DNA from: Fodinibius sp051746985
GTDB taxonomy: Bacteria; Bacteroidota; Rhodothermia; Balneolales; Balneolaceae
DNA: 64,000 nt
Reading direction: 5' to 3'
Assembly (NCBI GenBank): GCA_051746985.1
Contig: JBNJFP010000002.1
Coordinates: forward strand, 1 to 64,000
Below, piece after piece: positions 53,463-62,578 of the stretch. The notes beneath the pieces were generated by a model. That model worked only from the letters and a program-made list of their open reading frames with translations. It made no database searches and had not been told where the DNA came from. Position 1 is the first letter of the stretch. Every line of letters begins with the position of its first letter. Made by a program: the position numbers and the translations under genes.

Positions 53463-54344
53463 ATGATTACATCCATGACGGGCTTTGGTCGCGGTGAAGC
53501 CTCAAAAAACGGCATTACCGTAACGGTTGAACTCAAATCGGTTAACAGTCGGTACCTCGACATTTCGTTGCGGTTGCCGCAATCCATCGAAGATAAAGAG
53601 CTGGATATAAAAGAAATACTTCAACGTCATGTTGAACGAGGCAAAGTCAATGTTTCTGTCCGTGTTGACAAATCCGATACCGGCGAACCGGAAGTCACAT
53701 TTAACAGAAATCTGGTGCAGGGTTACAAAAAGATGCTCAATGAACTTCGGGAGGCTGCTGGCATTGAAGAACCGGTAACGCTGAAAACATTTCTGCAGTT
53801 CAACGATATTTTTGAGACGCGTGAAGATGATGAAAAGACCATAAAACAGATTTGGGATCTTACAAGAATTGCGATTGACAAAGGGGCTGAAGAGCTCAAA
53901 AGCATGCGCCTGCAAGAAGGTACACAGCTTGAAAATGATCTCAATCAGCGTATTGACCATATTGAGGAGATGCTGAATATCGTGATGGATAAAGTGGATG
54001 GCCGCTCCAAAGAGATTAAAGAAGACCTGATCGAGCGCGTAAATGAACTAATTGACAGCGATAAGATAGACGCCGACCGGTTGGAAATGGAAGTGGCGGT
54101 TTTGGTTGACAAGATGGATATAACCGAAGAAATAGTCCGAACACAATCTCACATTAAGTTTTTCCGAGAGGCCGTCAATAACGATAATTCTGTAGGACGT
54201 CGTCTCAACTTTTTGAGCCAGGAGATCAACCGAGAGATTAATACCATTGGCTCTAAAGCCAACGACTCGGAAATTTCGCAGTATATTGTCAAAGCCAAGG
54301 AAAGTTTAGAAAAAATCAGAGAACAGGTACAAAACGTTGAGTAA
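53463..54344 (+). CDS. yicC: YicC family protein
   Basis: 293 residues. Family opening MITSMTGFGRGEA followed by VELKSVNSRYLDISLRLP, and the C-terminal DUF1732 block GRRLNFLSQEINREINTIGS. YicC is described as an endoribonuclease family in E. coli and is often paired with gmk, as here. The TTG start of gmk overlaps its last 8 bases, so the two genes are translationally linked. Confidence 0.94.
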   Translation: MITSMTGFGRGEASKNGITVTVELKSVNSRYLDISLRLPQSIEDKELDIKEILQRHVERGKVNVSVRVDKSDTGEPEVTFNRNLVQGYKKMLNELREAAGIEEPVTLKTFLQFNDIFETREDDEKTIKQIWDLTRIAIDKGAEELKSMRLQEGTQLENDLNQRIDHIEEMLNIVMDKVDGRSKEIKEDLIERVNELIDSDKIDADRLEMEVAVLVDKMDITEEIVRTQSHIKFFREAVNNDNSVGRRLNFLSQEINREINTIGSKANDSEISQYIVKAKESLEKIREQVQNVE

Positions 54345-54915
54345 TAAGCGAACTCCCGGTAAAGTTATTGTCATCGTAGCGCCCAGCGGGGCGGGTAAAA
54401 CAACCATAGCCCAACGGCTGTTGAAAGAATATCCCAAAATCCGATTTTCCGTTTCTGCCACAACCAGAAGTCCCCGCAAAGACGAAAAAGATGGACAGGA
54501 TTACTACTTTTTATCCGACGAAGAGTTCGACAAAAGAATCGATAATGAGGAGTTTCTCGAATGGGAGCATTACAGCGGAAATCGCTACGGGACCCTGCGA
54601 TCTGAAGTTGATAAACTGGTGGAATCTGGCTATTTTCCACTGCTTGATATCGAAGTGAAAGGAGCCCTGAATGTTCAAAAGCTCTACAACTCGGATGCCA
54701 TTTCCATCTTTGTTGAACCACCCTCGATGAAGGAGCTCAAAAAGAGACTCTCAAATCGTGGCAGTGAAACAGAACATTCGCTTCAAAAGCGACTTGAACG
54801 CGCAGAAGTGGAAATGAAATATGCCGATCGCTTCGATTATTCTGTTGTTAATGACGATCTTGAAGAAGCCTATGCAGAAGTCAAGAATATTATAGAACCC
54901 TTTATCACCGATTAA
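54337..54915 (+). CDS. gmk: Guanylate kinase
   Basis: 192 residues from a TTG start (54337) inside the end of yicC; no ATG fits before the P-loop APSGAGKT (15-22). GMP-binding residues are seen in SATTRSPRKDEKDGQDYYFL and EWEHYSGNRYGT. It phosphorylates GMP and dGMP. Length is typical. It is followed by rpoZ after 15 bases, an arrangement (gmk-rpoZ-coaBC) conserved in many bacteria. Confidence 0.95.
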   Translation: MSNKRTPGKVIVIVAPSGAGKTTIAQRLLKEYPKIRFSVSATTRSPRKDEKDGQDYYFLSDEEFDKRIDNEEFLEWEHYSGNRYGTLRSEVDKLVESGYFPLLDIEVKGALNVQKLYNSDAISIFVEPPSMKELKKRLSNRGSETEHSLQKRLERAEVEMKYADRFDYSVVNDDLEEAYAEVKNIIEPFITD

Positions 54916-54930
54916 AAGCTGTATTATAAC

Positions 54931-55224
54931 ATGGGTATTAAAACATTAGATATTGAAAAGCTGAATCAGGACACTGGAAATCAGTATGAACTGATTTCAA
55001 TTATGTCGAAGCGGGCCCGCCAGATTGCAGCCCAGGAAAAGCTTCAGCTTGATGAAAAACTAAAATATTTTGAAGGTTTTGAGGATGACGATGAATTTTC
55101 CTTTAACGAGGAGCAGGAAAATATCTCAAAGGAATTTGAGAAGCTTCCCCATGCTACCCAGCGTTCTGTAGAAGAAATGAGTCGCGGGGAAATTTATTTC
55201 CGTTATCCACAAGACGAAGAGTAA
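54931..55224 (+). CDS. rpoZ: RNA polymerase omega subunit
   Basis: 97 residues. NQYELISIMSKRARQIA (about 17-33) is the Bacteroidota-type RpoZ core that wraps the C-terminus of beta prime. The acidic middle (FEGFEDDDEFSFNEEQE) and the end EEMSRGEIYFRYP are typical. Position between gmk and coaBC supports the call. It aids assembly of RNA polymerase and, in some bacteria, ppGpp response. Confidence 0.88.
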   Translation: MGIKTLDIEKLNQDTGNQYELISIMSKRARQIAAQEKLQLDEKLKYFEGFEDDDEFSFNEEQENISKEFEKLPHATQRSVEEMSRGEIYFRYPQDEE

Positions 55225-55227
55225 TTT

Positions 55228-56424
55228 ATGTTATCCGGCAAGCGGATAATATTAGGTGTTACAGGAGGAATAGCAGCCTATAAGGCTGCTTTTCTTTTAC
55301 GTGCCTATCAAAAAATGGGGGCCGACGTACGTGTTACTATGACCCCCGCTGCCACCAAATTTATAGGTGTTGAAACCTTTTCCTCTCTCTCAAAACATCC
55401 CATTGCGGTAGATGTTTTCCAAGAAAACGAGGCGGCTACTCAAACATGGACTCAACATATCTCGTGGGGCGAATGGGCTGACCTTTTTGTCATTGCTCCC
55501 TGTACAGCCAATACCTTAGCTAAAATTGCGCATGGGTTGTCTGATAATATGTTAACCTCAACCGTCTTGGCGGCTCGCTGTCCTCTTCTTATTTGTCCTA
55601 CGATGGACGGAGAAATGTATGAAGCTCCGGCTGTTCAGAGAAATTTAGACGCTGTTGAACAGTTTGGATATCACCTATTGGAACCCGAAGAAGGATATCT
55701 GGCCAGTGGTCTTGAAGGGAAAGGACGTCTGCCTGAAGCTGAAACGATCCTGAATAAAAGTTTGCAAATTATTCAGAAAAATCGGGCTAACGGACCATTA
55801 GCTGGCAAAAAAGTAGTCGTTACCGCCGGACCTACCCGAGAACATATCGATCCGGTTCGATTTATCTCGAATCCCAGCTCGGGTAAAATGGGTTTCGCCA
55901 TGGCCGAAGCCGCCCAAAAATTAGGGGCCGATGTAACCCTAATCCACGGCCCTGTTTCATTGGATAAACCGGCCGGAATTACCACCATAGAGATTGAATC
56001 AACGCAGGAGCTTTTTGAGCAGGTAAAAAATCATACCGATGCCGATATTATTATTATGGCCGCTGCAGTTTCCGATTTTACACCATCACAAAGTCATGCT
56101 CACAAAGTAAAAAAGGATAGCGCATCATCTTCGATTGACCTTGAAAAGACTCCTGATATTTTAGCCTGGCTTGGGGATCGTAAAGAAGAGGGGCAAGTGC
56201 TTATCGGTTTTGCGATGGAGACCGAAAACCTCATCAAGAATGCTACAGCAAAACTTGAGCAGAAAAAAGCTGACTGGATTGTGGCAAATACCCTTACTGA
56301 TGATGAAGCTGGGTTCCAATCCGACACAAACAAAGTGCATCTGCTTAGCCAAAACAGCAGCCATCAGTTTGAAGGGCTTAAAAAAGATCTTGCTCAAGAA
56401 ATTTTACTACATATATTTTCTTAA
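55228..56424 (+). CDS. coaBC: Bifunctional phosphopantothenoylcysteine decarboxylase / phosphopantothenate-cysteine ligase
   Basis: 398 residues. The N-terminal CoaC flavoprotein has LGVTGGIAAYKAAFLLRAY (8-26), the active-site His in TQHISWGEWAD and IAPCTANTLAKIAHG. The C-terminal CoaB half starts at LAGKKVVVTAGPTREHIDPV (about 191) and contains FISNPSSGKMGFAMAEAA. The two steps make phosphopantetheine for CoA. It is 3 bases after rpoZ and ends the operon. It converges on the histidine kinase gene with 4 bases between stops. Confidence 0.95.
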   Translation: MLSGKRIILGVTGGIAAYKAAFLLRAYQKMGADVRVTMTPAATKFIGVETFSSLSKHPIAVDVFQENEAATQTWTQHISWGEWADLFVIAPCTANTLAKIAHGLSDNMLTSTVLAARCPLLICPTMDGEMYEAPAVQRNLDAVEQFGYHLLEPEEGYLASGLEGKGRLPEAETILNKSLQIIQKNRANGPLAGKKVVVTAGPTREHIDPVRFISNPSSGKMGFAMAEAAQKLGADVTLIHGPVSLDKPAGITTIEIESTQELFEQVKNHTDADIIIMAAAVSDFTPSQSHAHKVKKDSASSSIDLEKTPDILAWLGDRKEEGQVLIGFAMETENLIKNATAKLEQKKADWIVANTLTDDEAGFQSDTNKVHLLSQNSSHQFEGLKKDLAQEILLHIFS

Positions 56425-56428
56425 AGAT

Positions 56429-58582
56429 CTATTGATTAAGACCTTCTTCTACCAAATATAAATTTCCACTGCCTCGTTTTTTGCTTTTCTGAAATCGGAT
56501 ACAAAATTCGGTCCCATTCTCGGAGTTGTAGGTTAAATCGCCTTCCAGCTGGTCGGTTAGGGTTTGAATCAAGTTCATGCCAATAGATGCCTGTTCTTCA
56601 ATCGTAAAACCTGCAGGAAGTCCACAGCCATTATCGCGGACAATGATGTCGATTTTTTGCCTCTCTTCTTTCAATAAAATTTCTATGGTGCCGGATTCCC
56701 GGTCATTAAAAGCGTGTTTATAGGCATTTGTAACCAGCTCATTAATCAAAATGGCACTGGGGATCGCTTGGTTGATATCCAATAATACGTTGCCTGTATT
56801 AACCTCAATATTAATATGTTGATGATCGAAGGGTAAGGTGTTTCGGATGGTTTTGATCAATTTGGTGATATATTCCTCAAAAGAGATATCTATAAAATCT
56901 TCTGACTGATAAAGTAGTTCGTGGACAATGCCAATGGATTGAATGCGAAGCTGCCCATCGTTCAACGCATTTTTAATCGCTTGGTTCTTAGCCTCAAAGG
57001 CCTGTAGCTGTAGCATCCCCGAAATAATCGCCAAATTGTTTTTGACCCGATGATGTATCTCTTCCAGCAAGACCTGCTTCTCTTTGATAGATTGATGCAG
57101 CTGCTCCTCATATCTTTTCTGCTCGGTAACATCTACATAGATCCCGAAACCCGCTATGGGCTCCCCATCCAAATACACCGGGATGGCCCCGAGTAACAGA
57201 TTTAACTTTTTGCCTTCTTTCGTATATCGAATGATATCGGTATAGAATTTATCTTCTCTAAACCCTTTGTCCGGCATGCGTGGTACAACCTGATCATCCC
57301 CCTTGCCTACGATAATCTGATCAATATCTTTGTCCAACAGCTCTTGCTCGGAATATCCGAACAGTTCCTCGAAACTTTTATTGACCTTTTTAACTTTATT
57401 TTGCGGATCAATCATCACCATGGCGCCCGGTGCTTTTAGAAATAACTTACGAAACAAAACTTCGTTTTTGCGGAGCTGCTCCTGTGCTTTTTTCTGCTCG
57501 GTTAAATCACGGATAATAGCCTGCACGAAAACCTCTTCGCCCATTACCAGCCGATTCAAACTTACTTCTACATCAACGGGGGTGCCATCTAATCGCTCAT
57601 GCCGCCATTCAAAAACCTGTGGCGTGCCCTCCAGGGCATGCTGTATTCTTTTTCGTGCCTTCTTTTCTGATAATTGTCCATCGGGCTGATATTCCGGGGA
57701 AAAATCGGCTGGCGACTTTCCTAAAATACTGTCCTTGGAATCCAATCCATATATATTTAACACTTTTTCATTACACTCAATAAACTCGGCATTGTTCATA
57801 ATAAAAATGCCATCATTCGCATTCTCAAAGAGGCGCTGATAACGAATTTCGGTTTGTTTCTTTTCGGTCACATCTTCAATAAATGTCAATACCGAGACCA
57901 TGTTTCTGTCTTCATCCCTCAAAACCGATGAATGAATATTTAAATCAATCAACTGCCCCTTCTTGTGGTATAATCGTACTTCGAAGTTAGAACGATCTGC
58001 CTGACCCGAGACAAGTTGAAACATGTCATTTGTAACACTCTCAATACCATCTTCATAGAAACGAAAATAATCGGGCTTACGTCCTAATACCTCCTCTTCG
58101 GTGTAGCCCGTAATTTCTTCTGCACGATCCGACCACTCAATAATCTCATAATTCTCATCCCATTTAATCATTGCCAATGGACTGTGATGCACATGGTGAT
58201 ACAACTCCTGATACGCTCGCTTTGCTTCCTGCTCGGCGCAAACCCGATCGGTCACATCATGGATAAAAGCCATCCGGGCGTTTTCGTACCCATTTTCATA
58301 GGGATGAGAATCCACCGTCACATAAAATACCGTGCCGTCCCTCGTGCAATGCCGAACCACCTTCGTTTGATAAGCTTCACCACTGGGACGTCTGTTTAGT
58401 TCTTTTTCAAATTCATCATAAGCCTCTTTCGGACGAATATCATAAAGTGTTAGCTCCCGCAGCTGCTCCTTGCTATAGCCGTATTTTTCCAAAAAAGCCT
58501 CATTTCCATCCAGCACCTCAAGCGAATCCTTATCATAAATGAGCACAGGATTGGGATTCAAATTAAATAATGACTGATCCAT
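56429..58582 (-). CDS. Multi-PAS sensor histidine kinase (HisKA_2 type)
   Basis: 717 residues. Four PAS domains in tandem (about 1-115, 125-240, 245-365, 370-495) carry typical PAS/PAC words: EKYGYSKEQLRELTLYDIRP, MAFIHDVTDR, ILGKSPADFSPEYQP, FGIYVDVTEQKRYEE. The phosphoacceptor region is EEIHHRVKNNLAIISGML (His514 approximately), which defines HisKA_2, followed by a HATPase domain with NELVTNAYKHAFN and IIVRDNGCGLP. No membrane segment or signal peptide, so it is cytoplasmic. No response regulator is adjacent, so it is an orphan kinase. The ligand of each PAS domain is unknown. Confidence 0.92.
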   Translation of the reverse strand: MDQSLFNLNPNPVLIYDKDSLEVLDGNEAFLEKYGYSKEQLRELTLYDIRPKEAYDEFEKELNRRPSGEAYQTKVVRHCTRDGTVFYVTVDSHPYENGYENARMAFIHDVTDRVCAEQEAKRAYQELYHHVHHSPLAMIKWDENYEIIEWSDRAEEITGYTEEEVLGRKPDYFRFYEDGIESVTNDMFQLVSGQADRSNFEVRLYHKKGQLIDLNIHSSVLRDEDRNMVSVLTFIEDVTEKKQTEIRYQRLFENANDGIFIMNNAEFIECNEKVLNIYGLDSKDSILGKSPADFSPEYQPDGQLSEKKARKRIQHALEGTPQVFEWRHERLDGTPVDVEVSLNRLVMGEEVFVQAIIRDLTEQKKAQEQLRKNEVLFRKLFLKAPGAMVMIDPQNKVKKVNKSFEELFGYSEQELLDKDIDQIIVGKGDDQVVPRMPDKGFREDKFYTDIIRYTKEGKKLNLLLGAIPVYLDGEPIAGFGIYVDVTEQKRYEEQLHQSIKEKQVLLEEIHHRVKNNLAIISGMLQLQAFEAKNQAIKNALNDGQLRIQSIGIVHELLYQSEDFIDISFEEYITKLIKTIRNTLPFDHQHINIEVNTGNVLLDINQAIPSAILINELVTNAYKHAFNDRESGTIEILLKEERQKIDIIVRDNGCGLPAGFTIEEQASIGMNLIQTLTDQLEGDLTYNSENGTEFCIRFQKSKKRGSGNLYLVEEGLNQ

Positions 58583-58658
58583 AAATGATTTTAGCTTCTC
58601 TTTTCTTAGAGCTAAGAGTAACTGAAGAAAACTTATTATTCAAGCTTTGTGAACTAAT

Positions 58659-59801
58659 TCAAAACTCCCATTTATATGTTCGGTGGGTTTTGTGGTGATA
58701 ACAGCCCAACGCTTCAAGGCTACGCTGCATCAACCAATTTCCCTCGCTAACCCATGCACCCTCTAAATATTGTAATGAGGGTACAGCTTCTTTTGTGTAT
58801 TGAATGCCTCGCGTAAAGGTCAAAGCTTCCAATCCCATTTTTCGAAACTTTGGGCGGGTCCCAAAAACAAGAGTACGCAAGTGTTTGGCACGTCGTTTAA
58901 ACCACAGCAATTTGGGATAATGCCACCAGCGTAACCGTCCCCCCGTTTCTTTGGATATCTCATTGAGGTCGGGCACGCAAACGACAAATGATGCTGGTTC
59001 TCCATCCACAAAAGCGATAAGCACGCTTTCGGGAACAAGTACCGGCTTCAACTTTTCGATCATCCCCTGAACCGTATCTTGGGTGAGCTCAGTAAATTCT
59101 TCTTCTCGCTCCACGATATCCTGATTACTCCAGGCATCGTTGTAGATCTGACGGATGTACTCAGCATCCCGGTAGATATTTTTTTTATCAATTGGACGCA
59201 GTGTTACTCCATCGCGACTTTCAATGCGATCGGTAATACGCTGCATCCGCTCGGGGATGGGCTCTGCAAAGTCTCGCTTGTAACTCCAGTGATCGTCAAG
59301 TTTTTCGGCTCCGGTCTGCTCCAAAAGATCTTTATAGTATGGCGCATGGTAAAACATGCCATAGATGGGTGGTTCATCATAGTTTTCGACCAGCAATCCC
59401 CAGTAGGTGTCATTTTCACCAAAATTGATGGGCCCTCGCATAGCGCTATATCCACGCTTGCGATGCCACTGCTGGGCAAAGTCGATGATCGTTTGGGCCA
59501 ATGCTGTATCGTTTTCCATCTCAATAAATCCGATCCCCCCCATCGGCGGATCAAGCACCTTATCGCGTTCAGGCGTATTCATCACAGCAAAACGCCCCAC
59601 CACCCTCTTGTGCTCTTTCACCAAATAACGCTCGCACTCTCCTTTTTCAAAAAAGGCATTTTCCTGGGGATTAAAGATACCCTCAATTTCAAAACGAAAC
59701 GGAGGCGACCACTGTGGATAATCTCCATAAATGCGGAAGGGCAACTGGTGAAAGGCATCAACCTGCTGCGAAGACTGAACCAACTCGACGGTATATGACA
59801 T
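58659..59801 (-). CDS. GNAT-like conserved protein
   Basis: 380 residues. The start SYTVELVQSSQQVDAFHQLP followed by DYPQWSPPFRFEIEGIFNPQ is a known conserved family in Bacteroidota and Deltaproteobacteria, usually annotated GNAT N-acetyltransferase. VVGRFAVMNT and GIGFIEMENDTAL sit in the first domain, and a second GNAT-like half spans about 200-380 (SVLIAFVDGEPASFVVCVPD, RTLVFGTRPKFRKMGLEAL). Acceptor is not known. It lies 76 bases upstream of the histidine kinase gene on the same strand. Confidence 0.78.
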   Translation of the reverse strand: MSYTVELVQSSQQVDAFHQLPFRIYGDYPQWSPPFRFEIEGIFNPQENAFFEKGECERYLVKEHKRVVGRFAVMNTPERDKVLDPPMGGIGFIEMENDTALAQTIIDFAQQWHRKRGYSAMRGPINFGENDTYWGLLVENYDEPPIYGMFYHAPYYKDLLEQTGAEKLDDHWSYKRDFAEPIPERMQRITDRIESRDGVTLRPIDKKNIYRDAEYIRQIYNDAWSNQDIVEREEEFTELTQDTVQGMIEKLKPVLVPESVLIAFVDGEPASFVVCVPDLNEISKETGGRLRWWHYPKLLWFKRRAKHLRTLVFGTRPKFRKMGLEALTFTRGIQYTKEAVPSLQYLEGAWVSEGNWLMQRSLEALGCYHHKTHRTYKWEF

Positions 59802-59931
59802 TATTTAATGCTGATCAAAATTAAAAATCCACATGTTAATTCGGCGAATGGAACAAATTATTGATAGATTTACAATGGAATAACACCTATTATTAGACGG
59901 CTAAAATGCCAACCCAATATCGACAACTGGC

Positions 59932-60900
59932 TTGAAGGAACAAAAGAAAAAAAAGCTTATAGTAGTACTGTTACTGGTCTCCTGTTTTATAAGTGGATAT
60001 ATGCTGCTTGATACTTCATCCACTTCCCCAAAAAATATCGAATCACTGGCACAGGCCGACTCTCTTATCCAAAATCACCTTGCTGATTTCAACGTCGGCA
60101 ACGACCAAGTTTCTGTTTCAAGCACCCCGGTCGATTCAAACTTCATCCGCAAAACATACCATGTTGGCGTACCCTACGGATTCTCCAAAACCCAATTCCA
60201 TGCCGAGCTAAACCAGCTTTTACATTCCTATAATATTAATACCCCTGCCCGGGTTACTTTCCCAGAGCAAGATGTAAATATTCAGCTAAGCTACCGTGAT
60301 GCAGTTATCCGTACAATCTCGTTACAAACCGATCCGGAGTTAACATTACAGAAAAGTAATATCAGCATTTTAATGGCTTTTGAGGAAGTTCCCAGCGATC
60401 AAACACTTTCTGACCTTGCTTCGCTGGGAGAGCCTATACCGCTGGTCATAAAAATAGATCAGCCGATGGAAATACAGGATGTAAAAGAGGAGCTCAACGG
60501 ACGATATACGCCTGTCCTCTTTTGGATGCAAAACAAGAATGGCAAAGACCTCATTAAAACAAATCCCGATGCGGCCACCGAACGCCTTAACAGGCTGCAA
60601 GACTTATCCCCAAATACCGCCTTGCTGGCCCTGCAAACCAAGGAAGAGATTTCTTCACTGGGTTCATTTTCAGACATCACTTTCATCACTGCAAACAATG
60701 CACTATTGTTACATGAAGAAATTGGGAAAAAATCATTTTTTGATGAGCTGAAAATATTACAGAAAAACAATAACTCCCATACCGCGTTAATAACGGGTAA
60801 TGCCAATACCGTACAATGGCTAAAAGAAAAACTGCCGGATTTAAAAAAGGCGGGGATTAATATTGTTTCTCCACCAAAACTGAACACCAAAGATGATTGA
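59932..60900 (+). CDS. Membrane-anchored hypothetical protein, possible degenerate divergent polysaccharide deacetylase
   Basis: 322 residues from a TTG start at 59932; no ATG fits in frame. A basic N-terminus (KEQKKKK) and a hydrophobic anchor (about 9-25) place most of it outside the cytoplasm. Residues about 30-140 look like a mixed alpha/beta domain. From ISILMAFEEVPSDQTLSDLA (about 146) to AGINIVSPPKL the spacing recalls the YibQ/divergent polysaccharide deacetylase fold, but the DD and NNHMGS metal motifs are absent. That relation is a guess. It overlaps the lipase gene by 8 bases. Confidence 0.65.
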   Translation: MKEQKKKKLIVVLLLVSCFISGYMLLDTSSTSPKNIESLAQADSLIQNHLADFNVGNDQVSVSSTPVDSNFIRKTYHVGVPYGFSKTQFHAELNQLLHSYNINTPARVTFPEQDVNIQLSYRDAVIRTISLQTDPELTLQKSNISILMAFEEVPSDQTLSDLASLGEPIPLVIKIDQPMEIQDVKEELNGRYTPVLFWMQNKNGKDLIKTNPDAATERLNRLQDLSPNTALLALQTKEEISSLGSFSDITFITANNALLLHEEIGKKSFFDELKILQKNNNSHTALITGNANTVQWLKEKLPDLKKAGINIVSPPKLNTKDD

Positions 60901-61753
60901 ACGACTCGATACAGACAAATGGCTAAAACGATTTGAACTGAATGAATTTCCAGAACCGGAAATCATCAGGCTCAACCATCCTATTTTGCTTTGCCACGGT
61001 TACGGTGCCATTGCCTCTCTTGTAAAACCCTCTCCCCTTTACGATGTAGCTTTGCTTTTGCGCTCGCATAATGTGCTCACTTTTGCCCCCAACATTGTAC
61101 CTTATGCAAAAATTGAAACCCGTGCCGAGGGATGGGTAAAACTTATTGAGGAGCTCACCGAAAATATCCCCGGACAAAAAGTTAATATTATTGCGCACAG
61201 CATGGGGGGGCTTGACATTCGTTTTGCTCTTTCTAATTTAGGAATTGCAAACAGGGTGGCCTCCTTTACTACTATAAGCACTCCACACCGGGGTACAAGC
61301 TTGGCCGAGCTTACCCTCAAAACGCCAGACGCTATCCGTGACAAATTGGGTGATTTTTTGGATTGGATGGGAGATCGGATTTACCCATATACCAAAAGCG
61401 ATTCAGTAGGATCTGCAGCGCAACTAACCCGCGAATATGTCACTGAGGTTTTTAATCCCCAGACCCCAAATGTCAATGGTATTCCCTATTATTCCTATAC
61501 CTCGGCCGTTGGCAAAGGCACCAGTCAACCCATACGTGTAATTGCACGCTACCAGAACAAGCACATTTTTGATCTTGAAGGTCCCAATGATGGAATGGTA
61601 TCGGTTGAAAGCGCCAAATGGGGCGAGCATATTGAGACGTCGAATCTTTCACACCTTGAGCAGATGAACTTGCGTGTAAAAAATGGCCGCGAAAACTTAT
61701 ATAACGCCTTTTGGATTAGTGTGGCTAAAATGTTAGAAGCAAAAGGCCATTAA
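60893..61753 (+). CDS. Triacylglycerol lipase/esterase-like alpha/beta hydrolase
   Basis: 286 residues. The oxyanion region HPILLCHGYGAIAS (about 29-42), the nucleophile Ser103 in IIAHSMGGLDIR, TTISTPHRGTSLAEL after it, and the terminal LSHLEQMN with a candidate catalytic His fit a bacterial lipase of the LipA/LipC (family I-like) layout. GPNDGMVSVESAKWG carries the candidate catalytic Asp. No signal peptide, so it may be intracellular. Its start lies 8 bases inside the previous gene, suggesting coupled translation. Confidence 0.85.
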   Translation: MIERLDTDKWLKRFELNEFPEPEIIRLNHPILLCHGYGAIASLVKPSPLYDVALLLRSHNVLTFAPNIVPYAKIETRAEGWVKLIEELTENIPGQKVNIIAHSMGGLDIRFALSNLGIANRVASFTTISTPHRGTSLAELTLKTPDAIRDKLGDFLDWMGDRIYPYTKSDSVGSAAQLTREYVTEVFNPQTPNVNGIPYYSYTSAVGKGTSQPIRVIARYQNKHIFDLEGPNDGMVSVESAKWGEHIETSNLSHLEQMNLRVKNGRENLYNAFWISVAKMLEAKGH

Positions 61754-61798
61754 CTATATCTCCATAACTGACCAGAAAAAATCTTCGCCCTCATCGAC

Positions 61799-62566
61799 TT
61801 ACAGTTCAATTCCTTCTTTTTGCTTCAGTAAATTATAGGCCGTCATGTCATATTGGATGGGGGTCAACGAAGCGTACCCTTTTTCGAGGACGTTCACATC
61901 AAGATCCTCCCCCTCATCCAGCAACTCCAGCTTACCGGTCATCCAGTAATACGATCGGTTATTAGGATCCACCCGTCCCTCAAATTCTTCTACATACCGG
62001 CTATTGGCCTGTCGGGCCCACTTGATTCCTTTCAGCGGTCCGGCCGGAACATTTAGATTCATCGTCACCCCTTTGGGCAACCCTTCACTTAATACATAGC
62101 CAATTACCTTGCGTGCAGCGTCTTTCGCTCCCGAGAGATCTGCATCTTCATCATAATCAGTGCAACTTACAGCTATTGACGGATAACCAAGAATGGTTCC
62201 CTCCGTCGCAGCACTCACCGTACCCGAATACAAAATATTAATTCCGGCATTGCTCCCGTGATTGATGCCGCTAACTACCAAGTCGGGTTTACGTTTCATA
62301 AGCTGGTCATGAGCCAGCTTTACGGAATCGGCGGGAGTTCCCGTAACGGCCTGACCGTTAAAGCGCCCATCAATCTGAAATGCCCGTGATCGCAGGGGGG
62401 TGTTGACCGTAACGGCGTGCCCCACTGCACTTTGCTGCCGGTCGGGGGCGATAATTTCCACATCCCCAAATTCATCGGCTACTTGCGCAAGGGCGCGAAT
62501 GCCCGGAGAAAAGATTCCATCGTCGTTGCAAACTAAAATTACCGGATTGTTATCAGATGTGCTCAT
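61799..62566 (-). CDS. surE: 5'/3'-nucleotidase SurE
   Basis: 255 residues. ILVCNDDGIFSPGIRALA (10-27) holds the metal-binding Asp pair, followed by APDRQQSAVGHAVTV, VSGINHGSNAGINILYSGTV and EGTILGYPSIAVS, all SurE signatures. It dephosphorylates nucleoside monophosphates and exopolyphosphate. Its start lies 12 bases after the end of panB, so fabZ-panB-surE appears to be one transcript. Confidence 0.95.
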   Translation of the reverse strand: MSTSDNNPVILVCNDDGIFSPGIRALAQVADEFGDVEIIAPDRQQSAVGHAVTVNTPLRSRAFQIDGRFNGQAVTGTPADSVKLAHDQLMKRKPDLVVSGINHGSNAGINILYSGTVSAATEGTILGYPSIAVSCTDYDEDADLSGAKDAARKVIGYVLSEGLPKGVTMNLNVPAGPLKGIKWARQANSRYVEEFEGRVDPNNRSYYWMTGKLELLDEGEDLDVNVLEKGYASLTPIQYDMTAYNLLKQKEGIEL

Positions 62567-62578
62567 AAATAAACGTGC

